Shown in pieces: positions 23,910-34,365 of a stretch of 64,000 bases of DNA; the stretch's first letter is position 1; each line of letters starts with the position of its first letter. The notes below the pieces were generated by a model that was not told the DNA's origin, did not search any database, and saw only the letters and a list, made by a program, of their open reading frames with translations. A program made the translations under genes and the position numbers. This stretch comes from Gnomoniopsis sp. IMI 355080 (Eukaryota; Ascomycota; Sordariomycetes; Diaporthales; Gnomoniaceae). The DNA lies in NCBI GenBank assembly GCA_027946555.1, contig JAPEVC010000073.1:62001-126000 (forward strand), read 5' to 3'.

Positions 23910-25505
23910 TTGACATCCTTTAAACCACATCTTAGTTTCAGCACCATGATCAATCTCCTGTGGGCAGTGGCCATTGGCCTGCTTATACACCTGACTTTCG
24001 GTGAGGACATCGTTGACGCAGCCATCAATGGCGCAGATACCACTGATATCATCTTCTCCTTCCTGTTCACTTTCCGCTACCTGCGCTATATTGTCCACAA
24101 CGTCACAGGTTTCCTTTACAAACCTGCCCTCCCAAGTGATCTCAGTGCGTTCACCAACAGAAGTGTTGCCGTGGTCATACCGACGGTCGCACCAAACACG
24201 GTCGCCTTCTTGAAATGTTGCGAGAGTATCCTATCCAACCTCCCACGAATCCTGATTGTCTCCACAGTGGGCATAAAGTTGGAGGAAGATACCCGCAACA
24301 TCCTCAATAAACATGACCTGGAGACCCGTTTCCCCTCCACGCGTTTCGTCGTCGTGAGGATTGACGAAGCTAACAAGCGCAGGCAAATCGTTGAGGCAAG
24401 CTTTTGGATCGATTCCCAAGAGACTCCAGTCACTATCTGCGTGGATGACCACGTATACTGGCCAACAACCTTCCTCGCGTCTCTTCTCCCCGCTTTCGAT
24501 GACCCCAAGGTCGGCCTCGTAGGAACGAGCAAGAAGGTCATTCGCGACCGCGCTGACAGCCTGTACAAGTCTTTCACCAATTTCATAGCCTGCCTGTACC
24601 TCGAGCGCGACAACTTCCGAATTCGATCCGAACCCTTCATCGACAGCGGAGTCTTTTGTGTTTCTGGAAGGACCTCGGCGATACTGACCGCCATCCTCCA
24701 GAACAAGGAATTTCGTCAGGGCTACAGCAATGAGATGTTTTTCTTCGGCTGGTTTGGCCCTTTGAATCCCGATGACGACAATTACGTCGTGCGCTATGTT
24801 CTACGCAACGGATGGAAGATCGCTTTCCAGTGCATGCCGGAATGTACCATTCGAACGCCTCTCGGAGACCCACAGAAGTTCTGGAATCAAGTGCTTCGAT
24901 AGAATCGTACCACCTTCCGAAGCAACTGTGCAAGCCTGCGGCACTGGCACACCTGGACGAACCTTACGTGGAGCGTCTACTCCATCTACGTCTCCCAAAT
25001 GATCAACATGGCCCTGGTGTGGGACTCACTGATTCTCTGGTATGGAACTTTTCCACAACACATATCAAGGAATGGGAAAAGTGCTTATATGTTGTACAGG
25101 CGTTTGACTCAGACGACTTTTTACATCAAGTCATCTCACCACGGACTTCTGATCGTCGCCATACTTGTCTGGATCTTTGTTTCCAAGATGGTCAAGATTG
25201 CACCTCACTTCTTTGACCACCCCTCTGACCTACTTTGGCTTCCTGCATACTTGGCATTCGCCTATTGGCATTCCTTTGTTAAGTTTTATTGTGCTCTGAC
25301 ATTCTGGAACCACAGCTGGGGTGGCCGTGATCTCACCACACTGACGAAGGCGTCGGTGAATGATCTTGACAAAGAGGATCTCATGAAATTGATACCAGCC
25401 AGGCCTGACATGCTCCGAGGCATCACCGGCCTGTACGCCAATGACTCAGATGACTCAAGCCTGGACTACAAGGAGGACAGCTCCGACTTTCCACTACAAA
25501 TTTAG
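23910..25505 (+). pseudogene. Type 2 glycosyltransferase with premature stop in the QxxRW motif
   Basis: The frame encodes a family GT2 processive-type glycosyltransferase of the hyaluronan/chitin-synthase-like group known in filamentous fungi. It has an N-terminal membrane helix (about 14-34), a second hydrophobic stretch, the nucleotide-sugar site VDDH (residues 178-181) and an acidic DDD-N block (288-291). The Q-x-x-R of QxxRW is at 327-330, and the next codon, where Trp belongs, is TAG (24900-24902). The same frame then stays open for 200 more codons, giving two or three C-terminal membrane helices and a Ser/Asp-rich tail that ends at 25505. So a full-length (about 530 codon) gene is interrupted by one stop. 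TGG to TAG needs a single G-to-A change, in the CpA context favoured by RIP on the other strand. No plausible intron removes the stop. Readthrough or sequencing error remains possible. Confidence 0.85.
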
Positions 25506-26062
25506 TGAGATCTCCAAGTCAAAGCCCTGTTTCGAAGTGAGGTTGATTCAGAGAGGTCGAGAACTTGAAGGATGAGTATGAAGAAAATGGAATATGTCAT
25601 CTGCAGAGTGGCAGTTTGCCTTGCTGGAGGAGGCCAAAGGGATTCACTTATGGCAATGACAGTCTCTGTCTATGAACAGTAGATGAAGGATGCAGCAATG
25701 GCAGTGCGCATGCCAGACAAGGATATGAGTCGTGCTTTTGAAACCCCTTGATTTGATTTTAGTTGAGGCGTCGTCTGTTGATCCAAACATGTCCTTGTAT
25801 AAATACCCTCGATGCTTTGCAAGTCAGAGATTTGGTGCAAAGGTTGAATGAAAATGAAGTTCTTCCATGGGTCATAGCTTAGGACTTGATGGAAGTCAAG
25901 TGTAAATGTTATCGGCAGCAATCATTCTCCCGCTTTGGTCTTGCTTCGCACTGACCAAAATAATACATTACCTATCCAATATGTATGGGCAGGATCCATG
26001 CGATTCGGCACGTTTTCCCGAATATTTTCACTCATATATCAATTATCTAGCCCTATAGTTAT
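25506..26062. other. Convergent 3' intergenic region
   Basis: 557 bp between the 3' ends of the glycosyltransferase and the tannase-like gene. I see no gene or repeat. Confidence 0.6.
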
Positions 26063-27739
26063 TCAAAAGACCAGCAAGAACGTGGCCAGAAGTGTCGAAG
26101 TCATCCAGCCTAACATCCACACCCCATTCAGTGATGCTCTAGCCTGCGCTGGTGTACTGCCAGCGAGCTGGCCCTGACTTGGAATACACGTCCAGGCTTC
26201 GGCAGAATTCAACTCCCCACTGCCATTGAAATGAGCAACTAGGGGAAAGCGGCAAAGATTCCGGCTTACAGTGACGTTTCTCATCGTAATATTCGCAGGC
26301 AGGGTATCAGGTGCTACACCATTCTCAACCCAATTGATGAGCACATCCAACGCCGTTGCAGTGTTGGGAGAGGGACCACCACCTCCGCAATGGCCGACTC
26401 CAGGCGCAACAAACAGGCGGTAAAACTGATCGACAGCGGCAGCTCCACCCATCATGGCCTCTACACGCTGCCTGTAGTTGAAGGTGCCCTGCGGCATGAT
26501 GATTGGGTCAGCTAACCCGTGCCAGGAGAGGAGTTTGTGACCGGCTGATTTGAGTCCGGAAAGATCTGCGTTGTCGGTAGCCAGCATGACGCCAAATTTG
26601 CTAGCGATAGATTCCTGGAATAAGCTGGAATATGTTTGCGCGGAGAGCGTGTTGTTGCGGCTGAGTACACCACCCAATTGTGCCATGCTCCCCACGAATG
26701 TACCCAACCAGGTTGACCCGAGATTGAACGGTGTAGTTCCGGAAAGGAGATTGAAACTGGTGCCAGGCTCGACCCCAAACCATAATTGCGTGCCGTTAAC
26801 AGCCACAGGTCCGCTAATGATTCTGTTGTAGATTGCGGCCTGGCTTGCTGAAATAGTGACTGTAGTGTTGGTGCATGGAATCGCTTTTCCGACCATGGTA
26901 TTTGCATCGAAGCGACAAACACTTGGATCTGAGATCAATCCGTCCATGCCGCCATCCAGTTCATCGCAAGCCTGTATGTTTGCTTGTGTCAGGGCTGTGA
27001 AAACGCATGTTGGGACGAACTCATTGGCCTCGCTCTGAACTTGGAAGGGCCAGAACTCTGCAGGGCAGAACTTGTCCCAATTGATCGCCGGCGCGGCAGC
27101 AAGAATGCCGTCAAAGTCCTCAGGAAACGATTGCGCCTCCATATATCCTTGCCGGCCACCTGTACTGCACCCGTTCCAATAGCTGAACTTCGGCGCCGTT
27201 CCATAAAATTGTTGCGACATTGCTTTGCCGACCAAGGCCATCTCATGCACCGATAGAAATGCGAAATTGGTCATCAGCTGGTCGGTAAACATGATCCCGC
27301 TGCCATCAAAGCTCGCAGGGTGCAAACCAGCATCAGTAGACGCGGCAGAGAAACCCGCGGCCACTTGCGGCGCCAATGTGCTTCCAAAGGTTCCGGGAAT
27401 GAAGCCACCTCCACCGGTGCCTTGGAATCGCCCGTTCCAGCCATTCAAAGGCATCCAGACTTCAACCCGTACGCTATCATTGGCTGTGCCGTGCGTGAGT
27501 GTGACATTCACATCGCAAAAGTTGAGCGGAGGTATGGGCGCAGCACCAGAACCTCCCGGCCCTCCGCTTGGTTGTGTGAAATTCACACGCTCAGCGGCCT
27601 GGATAGATACGACAGTCGCGTAAGGTATCGCAGGTGCTTGAAGATTGGCGCATGAAGTTGCAGGTGTCTGCCGTCGATCATGGTTTGGACTGTTGCCCGC
27701 CAAAACGGCGCCAGCTGACATGAGAAGGGTTAGAAGCAT
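26063..27739 (-). CDS. Secreted tannase/feruloyl esterase family protein, possibly GPI-anchored
   Basis: A 558-residue single-exon protein. It starts with a typical signal peptide (hydrophobic residues 1-14, ending Ala-Gly). It carries the catalytic set of the tannase/FaeB family with the CS-D-HC arrangement: Cys191-Ser192 in GCSTGG, Asp411 in WHGLADP and His450-Cys451 in GVGHCGGGG. In family structures the two cysteines form a disulfide beside the triad. The acidic block DELDGGMDGLISDP (about 259-272) resembles the lid-domain calcium site. It would hydrolyse gallate or hydroxycinnamate esters of plant polymers outside the cell. The C-terminus ends in about 20 hydrophobic residues after small Ser/Ala/Gly residues, which resembles a GPI signal and is unusual for a secreted tannase. 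The plus-strand frames across it are shadows. Confidence 0.92.
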   Translation of the reverse strand: MLLTLLMSAGAVLAGNSPNHDRRQTPATSCANLQAPAIPYATVVSIQAAERVNFTQPSGGPGGSGAAPIPPLNFCDVNVTLTHGTANDSVRVEVWMPLNGWNGRFQGTGGGGFIPGTFGSTLAPQVAAGFSAASTDAGLHPASFDGSGIMFTDQLMTNFAFLSVHEMALVGKAMSQQFYGTAPKFSYWNGCSTGGRQGYMEAQSFPEDFDGILAAAPAINWDKFCPAEFWPFQVQSEANEFVPTCVFTALTQANIQACDELDGGMDGLISDPSVCRFDANTMVGKAIPCTNTTVTISASQAAIYNRIISGPVAVNGTQLWFGVEPGTSFNLLSGTTPFNLGSTWLGTFVGSMAQLGGVLSRNNTLSAQTYSSLFQESIASKFGVMLATDNADLSGLKSAGHKLLSWHGLADPIIMPQGTFNYRQRVEAMMGGAAAVDQFYRLFVAPGVGHCGGGGPSPNTATALDVLINWVENGVAPDTLPANITMRNVTVSRNLCRFPLVAHFNGSGELNSAEAWTCIPSQGQLAGSTPAQARASLNGVWMLGWMTSTLLATFLLVF

Positions 27740-29089
27740 GGCGAAGAGGAAAAAGCTTTCGAAATTTCAGATTTGATTCCAACTTCCAGCAAAAGCTTGA
27801 ATCTGTCCGTGGATATGTAATGCTCATCACAAATGGAACGAAGTCAGGGTGTCTTTCCTCTTCGACTCCCAGGCTCGCACTCAAGGCTTTATTGCCCGTG
27901 CGTTTCAAAATGGGGATCACTGATAACTCTAATTCACAAAAGCATTACAGCTAGTAACACAAAACATAAGTGGATCAGTGTTTCAACTACGATTAATAAG
28001 ACGAATATATGTGCGGTTGTCGATCGAAACCTGAGACTTCTGAATGGCATTCTCGTCTCATCGCGGAGCAGCTATTAGCTCGTGTGATTGATGTCCCCAA
28101 AGAAGGGAGGACTTCGTTCATCACACGGGAATAGACCTAGGTAATCTTTACACCATTATATAATCTACAATGAAATAATGATACATTTCGACTGGTGACA
28201 GAACGTTGAAGGGTTGGGGCAGTATAGTTGGGGTGAAAGTATTAACCCATCTGTAGTGAGCGAAAGTAACTGCGGTAGTCGTCAGCAGACCCTGTAGCAA
28301 CACAGCATTCTGATCAACTTGTAAAGCAACCTTTATTTCCTATATAACAGCATGATCTGGTCTTTTAGCTTTCTAGCAGCTGCTGAATCATTTGGAGTCC
28401 TTGATGAAGTTGTTCAAGAAGTCGAGCCCAGGTGGTGGTAGTAGTCTGTACCTGGTAAATCATAAGTATCAGTCAAGTACCTAGTTAGATAGCCCAACAC
28501 AACCTTATACAGCCTTCGTATCACATCTAAACGAAAGGCTGGATATTGAATATGACCTTCTATCAGTACCGAGACACGAGATGGTAGAATAAGGATCATG
28601 TCCTATTCAGGCATAGATTTGTGAGACCTCTTTGTCTCAATCTGAGCACCTGGGCACTGAAAAATTCAGTGCTGTCAGTATGCTGGCTATGGCAACCGTT
28701 GACCAGCTTGAATCAATAGACAATGAAATTCGGTTGAACATGGAGACGTTTTCGCTCAATAAAAGATGCCGCTCTCGCTTACTTAGTACATCTGCATTAG
28801 GTGGTCTTTGTTATAAAAAATGTTGCAACACCTTCATCGGCCACCATCGAAACCTCAATTCGAGGATGGACCCTGTCGTTCTTGCTTTGTGAAAAATTAG
28901 TATGCGAGCTCACCTAAATAAAACGCTTCCAATTGACCTCGCGTAAAATTGATGCGCCTTGCGAACTTGTAGACACCCAGGCACACTCCAAGGCAACCGG
29001 TCTTCCAAACCTCCATACATTGAGGAATAAGTCTGCTCAACCTCGACCTATAGTAAAAGCATGAGCTTCCGCTCAATTCAAGGGACAAT
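27740..29089. other. Divergent promoter region between tannase and GPCR genes
   Basis: About 1.35 kb without a gene. The 3' end holds a short upstream reading frame: ATG at 29061, stop at 29094-29096. It overlaps the GPCR start codon in another frame. A near-match to the TACCTAGGTA motif (ACCTAGGTA) lies near 28136-28144. Confidence 0.55.
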
Positions 29090-29096
29090 ATGGTAG
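29061..29096 (+). promoter_or_regulatory. Overlapping upstream ORF at the GPCR start
   Basis: An ATG at 29061 opens an 11-codon frame that ends at 29096 and runs across the GPCR start codon (29090) in a different frame. If the mRNA starts upstream of 29061, scanning ribosomes that use this ATG would miss the receptor start. This would lower or condition its translation. The transcription start is unknown. Confidence 0.35.
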
Positions 29097-30691
29097 CCTC
29101 AAAGCTGGAAGGAAAGAATTACAGCGACTTTGATGCGATTGAACGCGCATGCTCGGTCTTCTCTTTGCTGGGATGCATCTTCATCATATCAACATTTTCT
29201 TCATCCAAAGCGTTCCGAAAACCGATAACTAGACTCGTTTTCTTCGCTTCTTTCGGAAATCTGATGACCAACGTGGCGACCATCATGGCGAGATCCTACG
29301 TTGGAGCGCCGTCTTCGCGTGCCTGCCAATTTCAAGGATTCTTGATCCAGATGTAAGTCGAAAGGAAATTTCATAATTTGCTTGGGGAATGTTGTCTAAC
29401 TCGACCCAGGTTCATGCCGGCTGATGCTTACTGGACGCTTGCCATGGCTTTCAATGTCTATCTAACTTTCTATCACAATTACGACGCTCAGAAACTTAAG
29501 AAAATGGAGAGATATTATCTCCTCTTGTGCTATGGGCTTCCATTCGTCATCGCCATAACGTTTGTGTTCATCTATAACCATCGCGATGGGCGCATGTATG
29601 GCGATGCCTTGCTTTGGTGCTGGATTAGCACAGAGTGGGATGTTTGGCGTATTGCCACGTTCTATGGTCCTGTGTGGTGAGTAGCAGTATCTTAAGATCC
29701 GAAATCATCATGCTAATGAAACAAAAGGGTGACTATTTTTGGTACTTTCTTTATCTACATTCGCACTGGGCGCCAGATTTATCTAAAGTACAAAACATTG
29801 CGGTCACTCAATTCTCAGACTCGCGAGCCAGAGCCTCTCCTCGTCACCGAGCCATTTCCCACCAAAACAACAGAAGTCTATGTAACTTCGGAAGTTCTGT
29901 CAACAAGTATAGGTATAGAACTTCCTGGAAATCGTGCCTCAACAGCTGTCGTCCTACCGCAACCAGCATATACTGTGGAGATATTTTCCGGCGGTAATGC
30001 GACGCGCCAACTAACTCCAATTCACGGCCATCGCAATGATGACAACGAGGCTGAGGATGGTGAAGAAATCAAATCTGAAGTGTCCGGGATACATAGCGAT
30101 TTGACATCATCGGCATCGCCCACCTCTCAAACAGCAGACACCTCACTGTCTTCAGGAGTAGCTCCATTGACTCAACGCAACACAACGGCCAATTCCACGA
30201 GATTGATGACAGACAAGGTTCGACGTAATCGTCGCAGACTCGCTACCTACGAAGCCAACAATGTTGCATGGTCTTATACCAAATGTGCTATTCTGTTCTT
30301 TTCCGCGCTTCTCATTACTTGGATTCCATCAACGGCGAATCGTTTATATTCCGTCATACATCCTCAGCACATAGTGCTAGGACTAGAGTATGCTTCAGCA
30401 ACTGTGTTGCCCCTGCAAGGCTTTTGGAACGGGTTGATCTATGTCTTCATAACACGAAGGGCGTGTAGGAAACTTTTCGGAGACGTCTTTTCTTATGTTT
30501 CTCGAAAGGATTCATCAAGACCTCATGAAGCTAAGACCAAAAGAAACGTTCAGTTGGAAGACAGGCACAACTCGTGGTCGGGCCCTGGCAGACAGATGAG
30601 GCGGGATAGGAACAGTCATATGATGGGTTTTGTGCCGAGCAACAGCAAAGCAGGTCAACGGATTCCGATTGAAGCTTACGAAAGGATATAA
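29090..30691 (+). CDS. cAMP-receptor-like / Git3-type seven-helix GPCR
   Basis: Three exons: 29090-29352, 29410-29676 and 29728-30691. The introns of 57 and 51 nt (GTAAGT...CAG and GTGAGT...AAG) split an ATG and a TGG codon, giving 497 residues. Helices 1-2 are in exon 1, helices 3-4 and the start of 5 in exon 2. Exon 3 holds the rest of helix 5, a long Ser/Thr-rich third cytoplasmic loop (about residues 195-370) and helices 6 and 7 (with WSYTKCAILFFSALLITW and the GFWNGLIYVF block). The family is the fungal cAMP-receptor-like class, related to Dictyostelium CAR and yeast Git3/Gpr1 receptors. These signal through a G-alpha protein at the plasma membrane in response to nutrients. The ligand cannot be read from the sequence. 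Transporter genes follow downstream. Confidence 0.88.
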
Positions 30692-31459
30692 CAGCTTACC
30701 TGGGTACATCAGCACATAGATATCCACCATACCATAAACCTTCTGGGTACGGTGCCGTAGGTAACATCCTTAATATCCATCCTGAATTTCCGGCAAATCA
30801 GGTTGTATTGTTCAGGCATTGCGATTGAGTAGACCTTCCCGGGGTATGCATAGGAAACGGCGTGCCGAAAGGTGACCAACTCAGCTTCAGATACTTGTAA
30901 TGTGGTTTTATTAGCTCAAGCATGAATTGTCTGTGCACGTGAGCAATGAGAATATATTACTATCGCTTCACGAAGCACATCCCTACGCTGGGTGAAGCGT
31001 GCGTGCCTGCCCAACATCTACATTCTTCTGCACACGGCTGCTTTTCTGCACCGAGGTTTTCGGCTTGTTGAATTTCCGCGCTTGTCCCAAAGCTGCTGGA
31101 CACTGATTCCCCTCACTTTCAGTACGATGGAACATGCCCTGAAATTGAGACTCTACCTAACTCATTCGTTGAAGCACGTGTCACATGCGGACATGTTACG
31201 AATTGGAGAAGTTGTTCACGCCACATGCAGCGCGAATAGCCCGGAGGTCAGTGCACTGCTCCAGTACGGAGAAAGTGGCTAACTTTGCATTCCTAGAGTT
31301 GATGAACACACTGAAGCTCGCTCAGGCATGTCATCTCTCTCTTGCGCGCGATCCGGATCTGTATGGCCGATAGCCACTCGAAACATTGACAGTAATCGAG
31401 TCACTTGGTCGTAACGTCAACATTCAGCTAGACATGTGTCTTATAGGATCTCACCAGCA
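30692..31459. other. Intergenic region upstream of the MFS transporter
   Basis: 768 bp; no supported gene. A short ATG-started frame at about 31128-31282 shows no domain and is left out. Confidence 0.5.
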
Positions 31460-33102
31460 ATGACGAGTGCCCCAGGATCGAGCACAGAGAAAGGACGGAG
31501 TGACAGCGTGTGGATGGATAAGGTAAAAGACAATCAGCTGATCCAACATCAGCCCGAAAGTTCCGAAGATGTCGAGACCTCAGATCTTCCACCTCAGGCC
31601 GCGGGGAAAAGGTCGCAGTTATCAGACCTGTTCACGATAGTGAGCCAAGCTCTTCGTCGCCCTGTCTTTGGGGAACTGTTCGCTGACAACAGGGGTATTC
31701 AGTTCTGTGCCGGAGCCGCCTTGATTTCAGACGGATACCAGAACAATCTCATGACGATGACCAACGTCTTGTTCAAGCAAGAGTATGCAAGAGAGTATAC
31801 CTCGCCTGTCAGCACACGGGTGTCTAATGCCCTTCTTGTCGGCGAAGCCCTCGGTCAAATCGTCATTGGCCTGACATGCGATTATATGGGAGAAAAACAG
31901 CAATAGTCGTCACCACAACGATGATTGTTGTGGGAGGAATCCTAGCAACGGCTGCTCACGGTGTTACAATCGATGGTATGTTTTGGATGATCACCATAGC
32001 CCGGGGCATAGTGGGCTTTGGCACCGGTGGGGAGTATCCGGCGTCCAGTACCTCAGCTTCTGAGGCTGCGAATGAGCACCATGCGACAAGCAAAAGACGT
32101 GGGCCAGTCTTCATCTTGGTCACAAACCTTCCGCTATCACTCGGCGGACCTTTTGCCGTCATTGTCTTCCTTATCGTTCTCTCAGCAGCAGGCAAGGCCC
32201 ACCTGTCGACAGTGTGGCGAGTCTGCTTTGGTATTGGGTGCCTCTTCCCTCTGTCAGTGTTCTACTTCCGCATCAAGATGATGAACTCGAAGCTTTATCG
32301 TCGGAGCGCCATCAAAAGATCCGTGCCTTATCGCCTCGTCCTCCGCTACTACTGGAAATCGCTGCTCGGCACATGCGGTGCATGGTTTCTATACGATTTC
32401 GTTACATTCCCGAATGGCGTTTTCTCCGGCACCATAATTTCGTCTGTAGTGTCAGGAGGCAACACGCTGCTACACACCGCGGAGTGGCAGCTTCTCCTCG
32501 GTGTTCTTGCTCTTCCTGGTGTCTTGCTGGGCGCGTGGGCCTGCGACCGCGTTGGGCGCAAGAATGTGATGATGATTGGATTTGGGGGCTATATTATATT
32601 TGGGTTAATCATCGGCCTGGCATACGACCAGATCACCCAGATTACCCCGCTGTTCGTCATATTCTATGGCTTGATGCAAAGCAGTGGAAATTTCGGCCCT
32701 GGAAATATGCTGGGACTTTTATCGTCGGAGGGTTATGCCACGAGCGTAAGAGGGACTTGCTATGGGATCAGTGCCGCATTTGGGAAAGCTGGGGCAGCTG
32801 TGGGAACCGAGGCCTTCACGCCGATCCAGGAATCGCTGGGCAAAAAGTGGACTTTCATCATTGCAGCTATCTGTGGCCTAGCTGGCATCTTGGTGACATG
32901 GGCTCTGGTGCCAAACGTAACGGACGAGGATCTTGGGAAACGAGACGAAATGTTCCGCTTGTACTTGGTGGAGCACGGCTGGAATGGTATTATGGGTGAG
33001 GACGACTTAAAAGGCTTGGCAGAGGACGTAGCCTCGGTGGTAGTCGCAGATGCACTCCCTCGACCGGCCGTGGTAGGGAGTGAGAAGGTTGCCACGCAGT
33101 GA
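31460..33102 (+). pseudogene. MFS phosphate/glycerophosphodiester transporter with a -1 frameshift
   Basis: The 5' part (31460 to about 31890) encodes a cytoplasmic N-terminus and helices 1-2 of a major facilitator up to LTCDYMG, the start of the conserved loop motif G-x-x-x-D-x-x-G-R-K. The frame then reads into a stop at 31904-31906. From about 31890 the next frame continues exactly with GRKTAIVV and stays open through helices 3-12 to 33102. The two parts together give about 545 residues, the normal size for the GIT1/PHO84-like fungal permeases that this resembles. Loss of one base (or gain of two) at about 31890, next to a GGG and an AAAAA run, explains the break. No GT-AG intron fits. It could be a true pseudogene or a sequencing error in the homopolymer context. 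Confidence 0.82.
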
Positions 33103-34365
33103 AATCGAAGATCTACTTTCAGTAGCGCTAAATAGGTAGAGCTGAATCGAGTAGTATGAACCGTGGGGTTGAGACTTTTTAGCGAAGGCGGCATCTGACC
33201 CATGATGGGTGGCATGCTTTTTGGATGCTGCCACGATTATCGACTTCGATGAAAGGCAATTGTCGACAAGAGGACCTCAGGACCCAAAGACCAGCCTAGT
33301 TCTCGTAACAGAGGATGCATGTCCGGACTCCATATCCAGTCTCGCCCTCCATCCCAAGTCTTCCTCTGAGAGGGCGGGCCCGAACCCGGACAATATATGG
33401 CTCGGTCCGAGACTGTCGTCGGTCAGTATAACTGGAAAGGGGTGCATTGAAGCCACAAGGCTGGACACGGAGCGTGACATCGAATGTAGTCAAGCTGGCT
33501 TGGCCGAAAACGCCCGGCTGGGACGAGCTTCCAGAACTAGTTGGTGCTGCCGCGTACGGCCATAAGATTGCCGGACAGCTCGTGTGGCGTTGTCTGACTG
33601 TGCCAGGAAGCCATTTTAAATCATAGTTCTATGCCTCGCAATCCACTGTATTGCAGTTAAGCAACGAGTTCAAATCGAGAGTCGTCACGCTTTGTGATGA
33701 GGAATCAGCTTGATGAAATTCAAACCTTGAAAGACGTCTCACGTCGTGACCAATCAGGGCAAATACCATCTTGCGCTTCCGTCTACGTGCCATGGCCGCT
33801 GTTTATTCATTATGGGTATCAATCTCGGCTACGACCTAAATTCTTAGCCAAGACCTGCCAAGAGAGATAACAAGGCCAGCCCACTCTTCGCGCCGGTGCA
33901 AGATAAGATCGAATTAGGAGGTAGTCTTCGCCAAGCCCAGGCCCTATTGGAGGCGACAATGCGGAAGTACGATCTTTTTTTCAACCCTCGTTTTGGTGGC
34001 GCCGAATTCCCACCGAGCCCACTGACGGGTAACAGTAGATAAAAATATCATGGAAAGCCAAGTGACTTTATATACCTTTACCTGAGCCTTTCTCCCGTAC
34101 ATGTCTCAGCCATTACAACGCCACCACCTTTTCAATTAGCTCAGGCTGCAGTGTCTCGCTGCTACACGGTCCAACCGCCGCACTCACACCCGAGTGTTGC
34201 TTTGGTTGCAAGCGCCTGCTCGAGAATCATTGGCAAGCCACGAACGACTGGTGCCCGCGCCCGCTGGTGGAACGTTTGTGAACGTCAACCGGAGAAAATC
34301 TCGCCAGCACTTCCTCAAGAGCAACTTTTGGCCTTCCCACGACCTTTCCCACAAGTGTTGCCATA
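33103..34365. other. Intergenic and promoter region of the purine permease
   Basis: About 1.26 kb without a supportable gene. A TATATA element near 34070, followed by a pyrimidine-rich leader, probably belongs to the promoter of the downstream permease. A plus-strand frame at 33209-33565 has no ATG and no domain. Confidence 0.5.

Noticed and set aside
33209..33565. 118-codon plus-strand frame after the MFS pseudogene
   Set aside because: No ATG at its start and no domain; it lies in the likely 3' UTR.
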